This document shows, in pieces, positions 16,851 through 26,313 of a stretch of 64,000 nucleotides of DNA (positions are counted from its first letter, which is position 1; the number at the start of each line of letters is the position of its first letter). The notes beneath the pieces are model-generated. The model saw only the letters and a program-made list of their open reading frames with translations. It was not told the DNA's origin and did not search any database. Origin of the DNA: Planctomycetaceae bacterium (lineage in GTDB: Bacteria; Planctomycetota; UBA1135; GCA-002686595); NCBI GenBank assembly GCA_016125265.1, contig WGMC01000023.1, positions 95,753 to 159,752 of the forward strand, written 5' to 3'. A program made the position numbers and the translations under genes.

Positions 16851-19800
16851 ATGCTCGACGCCCCCCAACCGAGTGGCATCTTCGTCTCGTGTGCCTCCGA
16901 CGAGTTCGAGCGGGACGGAGCGTCATTCCCCGGCCTGCGAAAACAACTGCGCGGGTATCTCGCTCGCACCCGGAGCAACGTGCGGGTGCAGGAGGACTTT
17001 CCGCAAGCAGCCGCTCGGACGGTCAGGAAGTTGGCCGACGAGATCCGACCGCGCGCCGTCGTCATCCACTTGCTCGGCGAGAAGGCGGGTGCGGTCGCCG
17101 ATGCCACCGAGGTCGCTGCGTACCTGCGGGACGAACCCAGTTTCCTCGCCGAGCATCCCGAACTGCGCACCGCGCTCGGTGACTTTTCCGGGATCACCTA
17201 CACGCAGTGGGAAGCGTTCCTGGCCCTGCACTACGACGTAAAGCTGCTCGTGTATGCCACCGACAAAGCATCCGCCCAGCAAGCCCACCTCGACCGGCTG
17301 CGACTCGCGGGGCGGTACGCGCACAGGATCGAAGACCACACTGACCTGTTCGGTCAGCTCATCGGCGATCTGCACGACATCCTCCCCGTCGTGCCGAAGT
17401 TCACACGGAAGACCGCGGGGACGCAGTTGGAGAAACACGCGCCGCGCGTGCTGTTTGGCCGCGAGGCGGAGTTGGCGGCGCTCGACGCGGCGTGGGCGCA
17501 TGGGACGCTGAACGTCTACACGCTGGTGGCCTGGGGTGGGGCGGGCAAGACGTCTCTGGTGTTCCACTGGGTGCAGACGCGCTTCGCGGCAACGGAACCG
17601 AAGTGGCCCGGCGTCGAGCGTTACTTCGACTGGAGCTTCTACAGCCAGGGCACCGGCGAGAGCCGGCAGAGCTCCGCCGACCTCTTCATCGCGAAAGCAC
17701 TCGAGTTCTTCGGCGACCCCGATCCGACCGCTGGCGGCCCGTACGAACGGGGCGAGCGGCTGGCCGCGCTGATTCGTCAACACCGCACGCTGCTGGTCCT
17801 CGACGGGATTGAACCGCTGCAGTACCCGCCAGGCGATCCGCAAGCCGGGCGGCTGAAGGACCCAGGACTCGAGGCACTGCTGCGGGAACTCGCCGCCGAC
17901 AACCCTGGGCTCGTGATCGTCACCACCCGCGAACACCTGACCAACCTCGAAGGACACGCCACCACGGAGGAGCGGAAACTCGACAAGCTGCCCAAAGAAG
18001 CCGCGGTCGCCCTACTTCGGGACCTGCGGATCGTAGGCACGGACGAGGAGTTGCACGCGGCGTGGCAGGCGGCCAGCGGCCACGCGCTGACCCTTAGCCT
18101 CCTCGGACGGTACATCGCCGACGCGTACGAAGACCGCGACATCCGCCACTACCGCGAGGTAAAGTTCGAAGCGGCCGACCAGGAGCACCAGGGCCGCTCG
18201 GCGTTCAAAGTGATGATCGCCTACGAGCGGTGGCTGCAGAGCGGCGGACCGCCCCGCCAACGCGAGCTTGCGGTACTGCGGCTGACCGGCCTGTTCGACC
18301 GGCCGATGGCGAAAGGTTGCATGCAGGCTCTGCGAGAGTGGGAGATGCCGTCGCTCCTGCAACGCCTCCTCAGCGCCCGCGCCCGTCAGGTGGCGCGCAC
18401 GTTCGGATCACTCGCGACCATGTCGGATGAGGCTTGGAACATCGCGGTGAAGCGGCTGAGCGAGGTGGAACTGCTCTCCGTCTCGGCCGACGCGATCGAC
18501 GCCCACCCTCTGATCCGTGAGTACTTCGCGGCGCAGTTGAAGCGGGATCAACCGGCGGCGTTTCAGGCGGCCCACTCGCGGCTGTTTGACCACCTATGCG
18601 AGAGCACGCCGTACCGCCCGGATGGCATCGACGGACTGACCCCGCTGTACGAGGCCGTCACCCACGGCTGCCTGGCAGGACGACATCAGGAGGCGTGCGT
18701 CAAAGTCTACGTTGACCGCATCCTCCGCGGCACGGGGAGCGACGGTCATTACAGCCCGAGAAAACTCGGTGCGATAGGGGCCGACCTGGCGGCTGTGTAT
18801 GCGTTCTTCGACAAGCCGTTCAGCCAGGTGTCGCCGCAGCTGGTCGCCCAGGCTTGGCTACTAAACCAGGCGGCATTCCACCTCCGGGCACTAGGGCGCT
18901 TGAGCGAAGCGCTACAACCTATGCGCGCCGGGCTGGAGATGTCGGCGCGGCAGAAGGACTGGAAGAATGCGGCGATTGCTGCCGGTAATCTTAGCGATTT
19001 GAAGTTGACGCTTGGCCGATTGACGGACGCAGCCACTGACGCCCGCCATTCGATCGCAAACGCCGACCGGAGCGGTGATGCGTTCCAACGAATGGCTGGT
19101 CGCTCCAAGTCTGCGAATGCCTTACTGCATTCCGGCCAGTGGACTGAAGCTGGAAGCCTCTTCGCCGCGGCCGAACGGATGCAGCAGGAAAGGCAGCCGG
19201 GATACGATCTGCTCTACTCAGTGCAAGGCTTCCAATACTGCCTCTGGCTATTGGCGCCCGCCGAACAGGCGTCTTGGCAGCGATTGCTCGATCCGTCCAT
19301 CTCAATTACTGAATCGCAGATATCAAGCTGCCTCGAGGAGGTCGAGCGCCGCGGTAACAAGATGTTCGACTGGCGGGTTTCGGGTGATCCGCTCCTCGAC
19401 ATTGCTCTCGACCACCTGACACTTGCCGGAGTCGGGTTAATCCGCGCGATCCTCGAGAACGAGATGGGCACGCCGTTGGTTCGCATGGACGGTGCACTCG
19501 GGAACGACTCTGACGGGACCAATGTTTGCTTCACGGACCCGCAACGGACGCTCGACCTGCCGCACGTCGCTGCCGCCGTCAGTGGCCTCCGCGCCGCCGG
19601 CCACGTGGATGAGCTTCCCCGTGGCCTGCTGACCGCCTCGCTGTACCAATTCGTCCGCGGAGAACACGACCTCGCGCGGAAGGACTTGGCGGAAGCCCAA
19701 CAGATCGCCGAGCGGGGCCCCATGCCGCTGTTCCTTGCCGACATCCACCTGACCCGAGCCCGTTTTGGGATCATCGCGAAAGACGAGAGCGGATGGAGTG

Positions 19801-19916
19801 AGGTCGATGCGAAGGCCGAACTCGACCGAGCCGCAAAGCTCATCCGCGAGCTCGGTTACGGTCGCCGCTACGAAGAACTCGCCGACGCCGAAGCTGCCTT
19901 GGGAAGGCATCCGTAG
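16851..19916 (+). CDS. STAND NTPase with DUF4062-like effector domain and TPR sensor; probable defence protein
   Basis: 1021 residues in three parts. Residues about 8-160 (GIFVSCASDEFERDGASFPG, later RAVVIHLLGEKAG) resemble DUF4062/TIR-like N-terminal domains found on immune NTPases. Residues about 200-560 are a STAND P-loop module: FGREAELAALDAAW lead-in, Walker A at 229-234 (GGAGKT, K233), Walker B LLVLDG with D318, and the VTTREH arginine motif, then a winged-helix-like region. Residues about 640-1015 are helical repeats of TPR type. This effector-NTPase-sensor order is that of Avs-like and related anti-phage STAND proteins, where binding a phage protein drives oligomerisation. The start is 50 bp after lodB. 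Base use in 18.9-19.6 kb is less GC-rich than its neighbours, compatible with acquisition. Defence function is inferred. Confidence 0.82.
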   Translation: MLDAPQPSGIFVSCASDEFERDGASFPGLRKQLRGYLARTRSNVRVQEDFPQAAARTVRKLADEIRPRAVVIHLLGEKAGAVADATEVAAYLRDEPSFLAEHPELRTALGDFSGITYTQWEAFLALHYDVKLLVYATDKASAQQAHLDRLRLAGRYAHRIEDHTDLFGQLIGDLHDILPVVPKFTRKTAGTQLEKHAPRVLFGREAELAALDAAWAHGTLNVYTLVAWGGAGKTSLVFHWVQTRFAATEPKWPGVERYFDWSFYSQGTGESRQSSADLFIAKALEFFGDPDPTAGGPYERGERLAALIRQHRTLLVLDGIEPLQYPPGDPQAGRLKDPGLEALLRELAADNPGLVIVTTREHLTNLEGHATTEERKLDKLPKEAAVALLRDLRIVGTDEELHAAWQAASGHALTLSLLGRYIADAYEDRDIRHYREVKFEAADQEHQGRSAFKVMIAYERWLQSGGPPRQRELAVLRLTGLFDRPMAKGCMQALREWEMPSLLQRLLSARARQVARTFGSLATMSDEAWNIAVKRLSEVELLSVSADAIDAHPLIREYFAAQLKRDQPAAFQAAHSRLFDHLCESTPYRPDGIDGLTPLYEAVTHGCLAGRHQEACVKVYVDRILRGTGSDGHYSPRKLGAIGADLAAVYAFFDKPFSQVSPQLVAQAWLLNQAAFHLRALGRLSEALQPMRAGLEMSARQKDWKNAAIAAGNLSDLKLTLGRLTDAATDARHSIANADRSGDAFQRMAGRSKSANALLHSGQWTEAGSLFAAAERMQQERQPGYDLLYSVQGFQYCLWLLAPAEQASWQRLLDPSISITESQISSCLEEVERRGNKMFDWRVSGDPLLDIALDHLTLAGVGLIRAILENEMGTPLVRMDGALGNDSDGTNVCFTDPQRTLDLPHVAAAVSGLRAAGHVDELPRGLLTASLYQFVRGEHDLARKDLAEAQQIAERGPMPLFLADIHLTRARFGIIAKDESGWSEVDAKAELDRAAKLIRELGYGRRYEELADAEAALGRHP

Positions 19917-20012
19917 CCGCTCGGATCGGGGGCGGCACGCTGTTCGGTGTTCCGCGGCCCTACGTGGGCGTCTCCCTAGCGGCGTCACGCTCCAGATCGC
20001 AAGAGTCGCGAG

Positions 20013-20045
20013 AAGGCTCTGACCACGCCCGTGCGGGAGCCTTTT
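20013..20045 (+). terminator. Possible terminator between the two defence-like genes
   Basis: AAGGCTC (20013-20019) pairs with GAGCCTT (20037-20043), followed by TT. The 17-nt loop and short T run make it weak. If real, it separates the STAND gene from the TIR gene. Confidence 0.35.
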
Positions 20046-20148
20046 GGGTCGAGAACAGTTCGGCCGGGACCTCAAGGGAGCGCCAGTCACCGAGAAGGCT
20101 ATGCTGCGCCCCTGCGCGCCGCCCCAGGCACGGGAGGGGTTTGCCCAA

Positions 20149-23130
20149 ATGCCGTACGCCGCATTCGTCTCCTACAGCCACAAGGCCAGTTCTGCGTTCT
20201 CCAGAGAACTTTGCAAGGGCATCCGAACCTACTCGCGCCCGTGGTTCCGGCCACGGAAGGTGTTCCGCGACGAGGACGAGCTCGTCCCGGACAACGAACT
20301 GCCAGTCCTGATCCAGCGTCGACTCTGGGACTCCGAATTCCTGGTTCTGCTCGCTTCGCCCGATGCGGCGTGTTCCGTCTGGGTGCAGGACGAGCTGGTC
20401 CAGTGGTGCGGCATCCTGGGGCGGACCGATAGGCTCATCATCGTCCTCACCGCCGGCGCAATCGAGGTCGACCGGCTCTCCAAGAACATCCTTTGGGAGC
20501 AAACGGACGCGCTGCCGGAGCTACTCTCCAACTTCATGGCGCGCGTCCCGCTCTACGTGGACGCGCGCGGGATCGCTGGAGAGAAAAGTACGCCCAACGA
20601 TCCTCAGTTCATCGACTGCCTGAACAGGGTCGTCGCTCGGATCGAGGGGCAGTCGCCGGCGGAGATGTTCGGCGAGGAGCGGCGCCGTCGGCGACGGATC
20701 ACGCGGGGGATCCTGTCCGCAGCGGGCGCCTTTCTCGCGCTCGGGGCTGTGGCCTCTGTCCTTGCCTTTCGAAACGACCGATTGGCCAACCAAGAGCGTC
20801 GGAAGAGCGAGCTCGCGGAGGAGCGCCTGCACCTGTCCGAGACGAGGAGGGCGGCGATGATCGCCACGGCGCTCGGTGGGTCGAGGCCGATGACGAGGCT
20901 CCGCGCCGCGCTCTTCGCCGCGCAATTCGAACGGGCACTCGACGTTTCGATCGATGCGCCGCGACAGGCGCTCCGCGACGCCCTCCATGACGTCGAGGCG
21001 ACGGTCGAGCTGGACCGCGGAGCCCCGATCCGGGCAGCCGCCCTGGGACACAATCCCGAGCGACTGCTATGGGCCGAGGGAGAGGATGGAACGACGCTGG
21101 TCGAATGGCAAATCGGCACCGCTTCGCCGAGCATCCTCTGCCGCCACGACACGAAGATCACCTCCATCCTCGACGTCGATGGCGTGTCCGTGTTCGCCGA
21201 CGAGAATGGTCGAATCGGGCGCATGGAGACGGGCGGTGCCATCCAGTTCGCATCGACCGGGCTCGCGGTCCCCGAGCTGACGCGGGGGCCTGGACGTAGC
21301 GTGCTCGCGTCGTCGGAAGCCGGCGTCGCATGGTTGACCGACTCCGGAACGGTCGAATCGCTGACGATACCCAGCACCGGTCCGTTCCCGCACGGGCCCG
21401 TTCTCTGCGCGCTCGATCGCGGAGGCGACGTCCTCCATCTGGCGCGGGAAACCCTCGCGTCCTTTGAGCTGCGCACGGACGGGACCGCTGCGCTTCGAAA
21501 AGTCACACAACTCCCGTCCAAGGCGCGGAGTCTGCTCGTCGACCCACTTTCCGGCGAGCTTATCCTCGGTCTCCACGACAATTCCGTGCGTCGCTTCGAC
21601 GCATCGTCCCTCGAGGAGCTCTCCACCATCGGCGCGCTGGGGGCTTGGCCCGAGAAGCTCGCAATCTCTCCGGACGGCCGGTTGTTGATCGCGGGTGGGC
21701 GGATGGGCGAGGTCCGGGGCTGGGTCCGCAACGATAGCGGCGCCGGATGGCGGCAAGGTGGGGAGACATTGACCCGGTTCTACGCCGCCGTAGCTGACTT
21801 GAGTTTCAGCCCAGACGGAGGCTGGCTCTTCGCGCGGGCACTTGGCGGTGTCGGAGCGGATCGCGACCTGCGCCGATGGCGTCTCGATCCGCATCGGAAT
21901 CCTGTGAGCGGTGGCGAGATCCTTCTGGGCCACGAGAGCTGGGTGTACGCGCTGTGCGTCTCGGGCGACGCGGCGTACTCATTCGACTCGAAGGGGCAGA
22001 TCCTCCGTTGGGATCTCGGCGCTCCGAGGCGCGGTGCGCACTGGGTCAGGTCATTTGAGAGCGAGGGCACGCTCCGACTCGAGCGATGGGTGGAGGGTGT
22101 GGCCGTGTTCAATGGCAATCAACCGATCACACTCCTGGGACTGGACGGCGCTGAGACGTGGTCGGGCGAAGGAGACGACCTCATCCTGCCGCCTACGGGC
22201 GCAGGGCTCCTCGTGGCGCGGGGATCGGAACCCACCGCACCGCGGGAACTTCGGCCGGGACTCGAATCCGTCCAGCTCCCGCACTCGGCCACCCCCTACG
22301 ATATCGTCGCCTCGGAGGACGGGAAGTGGATTGTCGCTGCGGGTGATTCGGTCTGGTTGGTCCGAGGGCCCGGCATGACCGCGCCCGAGCTGCTGGACGA
22401 CGGCAAGGCGATCGACGCCGTGTTCGTAGGCAATCGACTGATCCTCGTCGATCGGAACGACTGGACCGTGGTCGACTTCCCGTCGCACCATGTCGCCCGA
22501 GTCGATTTGTCCGGCGAGGACGATGTCTCCACACTCGTAGCCGACGAAGCCCGTCGTCGTTGGTTCACCATCACCTCCGGGGGAGTCCTCGGGGTTTGGG
22601 AGCTCGGCCCAACGAACGAGCCGCTCCGGGTCAGAACGCTCGAGCTCGGCGAGTTCGTGACTTCCGAGGTCCTCGAACCATTTTCCGGCGCGTTGCTGGT
22701 CGGGACGAGCGCCGGCAACGTGATCCGGTGGTCGCCGGAGCTCGGCAAGACGGTCCTCGTATCGAAGCTCGAGTCCGACGTCGCGACGCTGTGCGTCTCT
22801 CCCGACGGCGCACTCCTCGCGATCGGGACGAGACCGGCGATGGACGCCTCGCTCCGCGCCAAAGTGTTGCTGGCGGACCTCTCGCGGGGGACGAGCCCCG
22901 CGGAGATTGTCCGTTTGAGTCGAAGTGACGAATGGCCCTGGGACATGACCTTCGGCAGCGACTCACGCTGGCTCTACGTGGCGAGCGATCGCGCGGTTCG
23001 TTGCTATGCGACTCGTCTCACGGACCTCGAAGGTCTCGCTATCGGCATCGCAGGGCGCGCCTTGCGGCCCGAGGAGAGCAGCGATCTGCAGACCCCGAGC
23101 ATGCCGATGGGGTCGGAAGCCGCCCGGTGA
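20149..23130 (+). CDS. TIR domain, transmembrane, beta-propeller protein; probable defence or signalling protein
   Basis: 993 residues. Residues 1-165 are a TIR domain: AAFVSYSHKAS (box 1), VFRDEDELVP (box 2) and LLASPDAACSVWVQDEL, where E82 is in the place of the NADase glutamate. A basic stop-transfer stretch RRRRRR precedes a transmembrane helix at about 184-207, then a coiled coil (205-240). From about 270 to 980 there are WD40-like blades such as LAISPDGRLLIAGGRMGEV and LSFSPDGGWLFAR. The layout places a cytosolic TIR before the membrane and a propeller after it. ATG 20149 has GGAGG at 20133-20137; the longer frame upstream lacks homology. TIR-propeller proteins occur in bacterial immune and NACHT/WD40-like signalling loci. 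It is a neighbour of the STAND protein; joint action is inference. Confidence 0.85.
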   Translation: MPYAAFVSYSHKASSAFSRELCKGIRTYSRPWFRPRKVFRDEDELVPDNELPVLIQRRLWDSEFLVLLASPDAACSVWVQDELVQWCGILGRTDRLIIVLTAGAIEVDRLSKNILWEQTDALPELLSNFMARVPLYVDARGIAGEKSTPNDPQFIDCLNRVVARIEGQSPAEMFGEERRRRRRITRGILSAAGAFLALGAVASVLAFRNDRLANQERRKSELAEERLHLSETRRAAMIATALGGSRPMTRLRAALFAAQFERALDVSIDAPRQALRDALHDVEATVELDRGAPIRAAALGHNPERLLWAEGEDGTTLVEWQIGTASPSILCRHDTKITSILDVDGVSVFADENGRIGRMETGGAIQFASTGLAVPELTRGPGRSVLASSEAGVAWLTDSGTVESLTIPSTGPFPHGPVLCALDRGGDVLHLARETLASFELRTDGTAALRKVTQLPSKARSLLVDPLSGELILGLHDNSVRRFDASSLEELSTIGALGAWPEKLAISPDGRLLIAGGRMGEVRGWVRNDSGAGWRQGGETLTRFYAAVADLSFSPDGGWLFARALGGVGADRDLRRWRLDPHRNPVSGGEILLGHESWVYALCVSGDAAYSFDSKGQILRWDLGAPRRGAHWVRSFESEGTLRLERWVEGVAVFNGNQPITLLGLDGAETWSGEGDDLILPPTGAGLLVARGSEPTAPRELRPGLESVQLPHSATPYDIVASEDGKWIVAAGDSVWLVRGPGMTAPELLDDGKAIDAVFVGNRLILVDRNDWTVVDFPSHHVARVDLSGEDDVSTLVADEARRRWFTITSGGVLGVWELGPTNEPLRVRTLELGEFVTSEVLEPFSGALLVGTSAGNVIRWSPELGKTVLVSKLESDVATLCVSPDGALLAIGTRPAMDASLRAKVLLADLSRGTSPAEIVRLSRSDEWPWDMTFGSDSRWLYVASDRAVRCYATRLTDLEGLAIGIAGRALRPEESSDLQTPSMPMGSEAAR

Positions 23131-23368
23131 TGGGATCGGCAGCGGATGCGATTGCGGTTTCGTGATTCGATCTGTCCGACGGGCAGCCGACGGGATCCGC
23201 GAACGGATGGAACTCATGCGTGGCAAGCGCGATGACGCAACGCTCTCCTCTCGCCGCCAAACTTCCGTCGGGCGGCTACTCGCTTGCTGGGGTTTGGGGT
23301 CGTGGGTGGGGTGGCTCTACACTCGGCGGCGGATGGTTCGTTCGAGGACGCCCAGCACTTCGCCCCCC

Positions 23369-26263
23369 ATGATGCATGCCGCTCGGTTGGTTGGATTGGC
23401 TCTTACCGTTGGCCTCGGGTTTTCCGCGGCGGGTGGCGCGCAGCAGGGGTACTGGCCGGGGGAGTTGCCGGCCGGGCCCGTGTTGCCGCTCGGGGATCCG
23501 GAGGGGTCGCAGTGGGACGCGGCGTTCTTTCCGGGAGTGGAGCACGATCCGGCGCTCGTGCATCCGGATCGGCTCCTCGAGCAGCCCGTCGGCAGTCGGG
23601 CGGCGCGGCATGGGGAGGTGTTGACGGCCCTGCGGCTTTGGGATGCGGCTTCGGAGCGGCTGACGGTGTCGAACTACGGCACGACGCATGAGGGCCGCGA
23701 TTTGGTGCTCGCCGTCGTGGCGGGGCCGCGGTGGCAGCCGCGGCTCGACGAGGTGCGCGGTGCGCTGCGTCGGGCGGCGGGCTTCGAAGTCGACGGCGAG
23801 GGCGATGGCGGCGAGGCGGCATTGGCGGAGGATCTGCCCGCGATCGCCTGGCTCGGGTATGGCATCCACGGCGACGAAACCAGCGCGACGGACGCGGCGC
23901 TTGCGCTTGTGTGGCACTTCGCTGCGGCCCGTGGGCCGGAGATCGATGCGTTGCTCGACGAAGTCGTGTTGGTGATCGATCCGTGCCTCAATCCTGACGG
24001 GCGTGAGCGCATCTTGAACCAGTTCGAAGAGCTGCGCGGCCACGTGGCCAGCTTCGACCACGCGGCCATGCAGCGCGGGCGCTGGCCGTTTGGGCGCGGC
24101 AACCACTACCTCTTCGACTTGAACCGCGATTGGCTGTTCGGAGCGGGCCCCGAGACACGCGCGCGGTGGCGCGCGGTTCTGGACTGGATGCCGCAGCTCT
24201 TTGTCGACGGGCACGAGATGACACCGCTCGACACGTTCCTCTTCTATCCCCAGGCCGAGGCGCACCATCCGCTGTTGCCGCCGAAGCTCGGCGCGTGGCA
24301 GAACGCGCTCGCGAAGGGCGCTGCCGGCGCGTTCGACGGCTTCGGTTGGAGTTACTACACCCGCGAATGGGCCGACGGTTGGGCGCCCTTCTATTCGGAC
24401 GCGTGGGGTTCGCTGAACGGCGCCGTCGGCATGCTGTACGAGATGGCGCGCGGCGGCGGCCAACCGGTGCTGCGCGCGAGTGGCGAACTGGTCCCTTACC
24501 GCGAATCGGTGCATCGTCAGGTAGTTGCGACCCTGGCGAACCTGGCGACGCTGCGCGCCAACCGGCGCGAGGTGCAAGCCGATTGGCTCGACGCACGCCG
24601 CGCGCCCCTCGAAGCGCCCGAGTACGAACGCAGTTTCTATGTCGACGCCGCCAATGAACCCGAGCGGCTGGCACTCTTGGTCGACCTGCTCGTCAACCAG
24701 GACATCGCGGTCGAGATGCTCGACGAAGCCCACGCCGTGGAAGACGCCGAGGGTGTCTTCGCGCGTGCGCCCCACAAGCGCGAGTTCGCCCCGGGCGCGC
24801 TGCGTGTACGCGCACGCCAACCCCAGGGGCGGCTGGTGCGGGCGCTGCTCGATCTGGACCCGCGCATGCCCGACAGCTACCTGCAAGTGGAGCGGCGCGA
24901 ACTCGAACGGTTTGGCTCCAGCAAGATCTACGACGGCACGTCGTGGAACCTCGCGTACGGCCTCGGCCTGGACGGGGTGTGGGCGGCCGGAGATGGCCCG
25001 CAAGGTCAGCCCGTGCGAAGCTCCGAGGACTTGGCGGCGCGCCGCGCGGCCCTCGGTCTCGACGCGGCTCCGCGCACGGGCGCTGTGCTGCCCGCGCCCG
25101 ATCCCACAGCCGTGGCATACGCCGTCGACGGGCGTCTGGATGGAGCACCGCGATTTGCCCTCGCCGCGATGGAGCGCGGCCTGATCGTGCACCACGGCGA
25201 ACTCGCGTTCCGCGGGGGCGAGCGCACGTTCGACGCCGGCAGCCTCCTGCTGCGCCGCCACGAGAACGGCGCGGATTTCGACCGCCGCGTAGAGGAGGCT
25301 GCCGCGGCGGCGCGGGTCGAAGTGCATGCCCTCGGCACGTCGCGCTCGCCCGACGCGGGCCCGGACCTGGGCGGTGGACACTTCCGCCAACTGGAGCGCC
25401 CGCGCATCGCGTTGCTCTCGAACGCCCCGACGTCGCCCGACGGCTTTGGCCACGTGTGGCACCACCTGGACCGACGCCTCGGCGCCGTCGTCTCGCTGAT
25501 CGACGCGCAGGCCTTCGGCGATCAGGATCTGCGCCGCTACAACGTGCTCGTCGTGCCGCCGCTCTGGGGGGATCTCGCCGCGCTGCTCGCCCCGGTGCGC
25601 GACGATCTGGCCGCATGGATCGAGGCCGGAGGGACACTGATCGGCATCGCCAGCGGCGCCGAGGCGCTGCTCGGCGACGGACTCGACCTGAGCGCGGTCG
25701 TGCAGCGCGGCGACGACGCGGATGCCCTCGCGGCGCTCCGGGCCGCGGCCCGCCGCGAACTCGCCGCGGGACGCGCCGACTACGACGTCGCGGGACTGTG
25801 GGACGGCACGCGCGCGCCCGAAGAGGGGGGCTTCGCCGGCGAGGGCGACGAGGCGCCGCCGGGCGCCAAGTCGCGCGAAGCGTGGCTCACGCGGTTCGCC
25901 CCCGCCGGTGTGCACCTCCTGGCCGAGCTGGCGCCGCGCCACTGGTTGACCGCGGGCCTGCCGGAGCATCTCCCGGTGCCGTTTGCCGGCAGCGCAGCGC
26001 TGCTCGCGCGCCTGCCGGTCGCGAGCCCAGCGCGCTTCGGCGAAGTGCCGGCGATGCGCCTCGGCGGACTGCTTTGGCCGGAGGCCCGGGAACGCATCGA
26101 ACTCTCCTCCTACACCACCGTCGAACGGCGCGGGGCCGGCCAAGTGATCCTGTTCGCGTCGGATCCGGTGTTCCGCGGTCAGCACCTGGCGGCGGGGCGG
26201 CTCCTGTCCCACGCCCTGGTGTACGGACCCGGTCTGGGCGCGAGCGCGCCGGTGCCGCGTTAG
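23369..26263 (+). CDS. Secreted M14-family zinc carboxypeptidase-like protein with C-terminal GATase1-like domain
   Basis: 964 residues with a signal peptide (residues 1-24, ending AAGGAQQG). The M14 domain covers about 80-420. H167 and E170 in GIHGDETSATDAAL form the zinc HxxE motif, IDPCLNPDGRER is the substrate-binding N-P-D-G-R segment, and H282 in VDGHEMTP is the third zinc ligand. Residues about 740-850 (RIALLSNAPTSPDGFGHVWH, RYNVLVVPP, WIEAGGTLIGIASGAEAL) resemble a class I glutamine-amidotransferase fold without the catalytic Cys. This combination is common in exported M14-like proteins of Bacteroidota and Planctomycetota. ATG 23369 was chosen (ATGATG; the second is possible) for the signal peptide. 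A 238-bp gap upstream holds no gene. Confidence 0.87.
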   Translation: MMHAARLVGLALTVGLGFSAAGGAQQGYWPGELPAGPVLPLGDPEGSQWDAAFFPGVEHDPALVHPDRLLEQPVGSRAARHGEVLTALRLWDAASERLTVSNYGTTHEGRDLVLAVVAGPRWQPRLDEVRGALRRAAGFEVDGEGDGGEAALAEDLPAIAWLGYGIHGDETSATDAALALVWHFAAARGPEIDALLDEVVLVIDPCLNPDGRERILNQFEELRGHVASFDHAAMQRGRWPFGRGNHYLFDLNRDWLFGAGPETRARWRAVLDWMPQLFVDGHEMTPLDTFLFYPQAEAHHPLLPPKLGAWQNALAKGAAGAFDGFGWSYYTREWADGWAPFYSDAWGSLNGAVGMLYEMARGGGQPVLRASGELVPYRESVHRQVVATLANLATLRANRREVQADWLDARRAPLEAPEYERSFYVDAANEPERLALLVDLLVNQDIAVEMLDEAHAVEDAEGVFARAPHKREFAPGALRVRARQPQGRLVRALLDLDPRMPDSYLQVERRELERFGSSKIYDGTSWNLAYGLGLDGVWAAGDGPQGQPVRSSEDLAARRAALGLDAAPRTGAVLPAPDPTAVAYAVDGRLDGAPRFALAAMERGLIVHHGELAFRGGERTFDAGSLLLRRHENGADFDRRVEEAAAAARVEVHALGTSRSPDAGPDLGGGHFRQLERPRIALLSNAPTSPDGFGHVWHHLDRRLGAVVSLIDAQAFGDQDLRRYNVLVVPPLWGDLAALLAPVRDDLAAWIEAGGTLIGIASGAEALLGDGLDLSAVVQRGDDADALAALRAAARRELAAGRADYDVAGLWDGTRAPEEGGFAGEGDEAPPGAKSREAWLTRFAPAGVHLLAELAPRHWLTAGLPEHLPVPFAGSAALLARLPVASPARFGEVPAMRLGGLLWPEARERIELSSYTTVERRGAGQVILFASDPVFRGQHLAAGRLLSHALVYGPGLGASAPVPR

Positions 26264-26313
26264 CCCCGGCTAGCGCAACACCTCCGGCGCGCGGTGGGTA
26301 TGCTCTTGCCTCG

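Noticed and set aside
23276..26212. A 978-codon open frame on the minus strand
   Set aside because: It is antisense to the M14 peptidase gene, rich in Arg/His/Gln and without motifs; long opposite frames are expected in GC-rich DNA.
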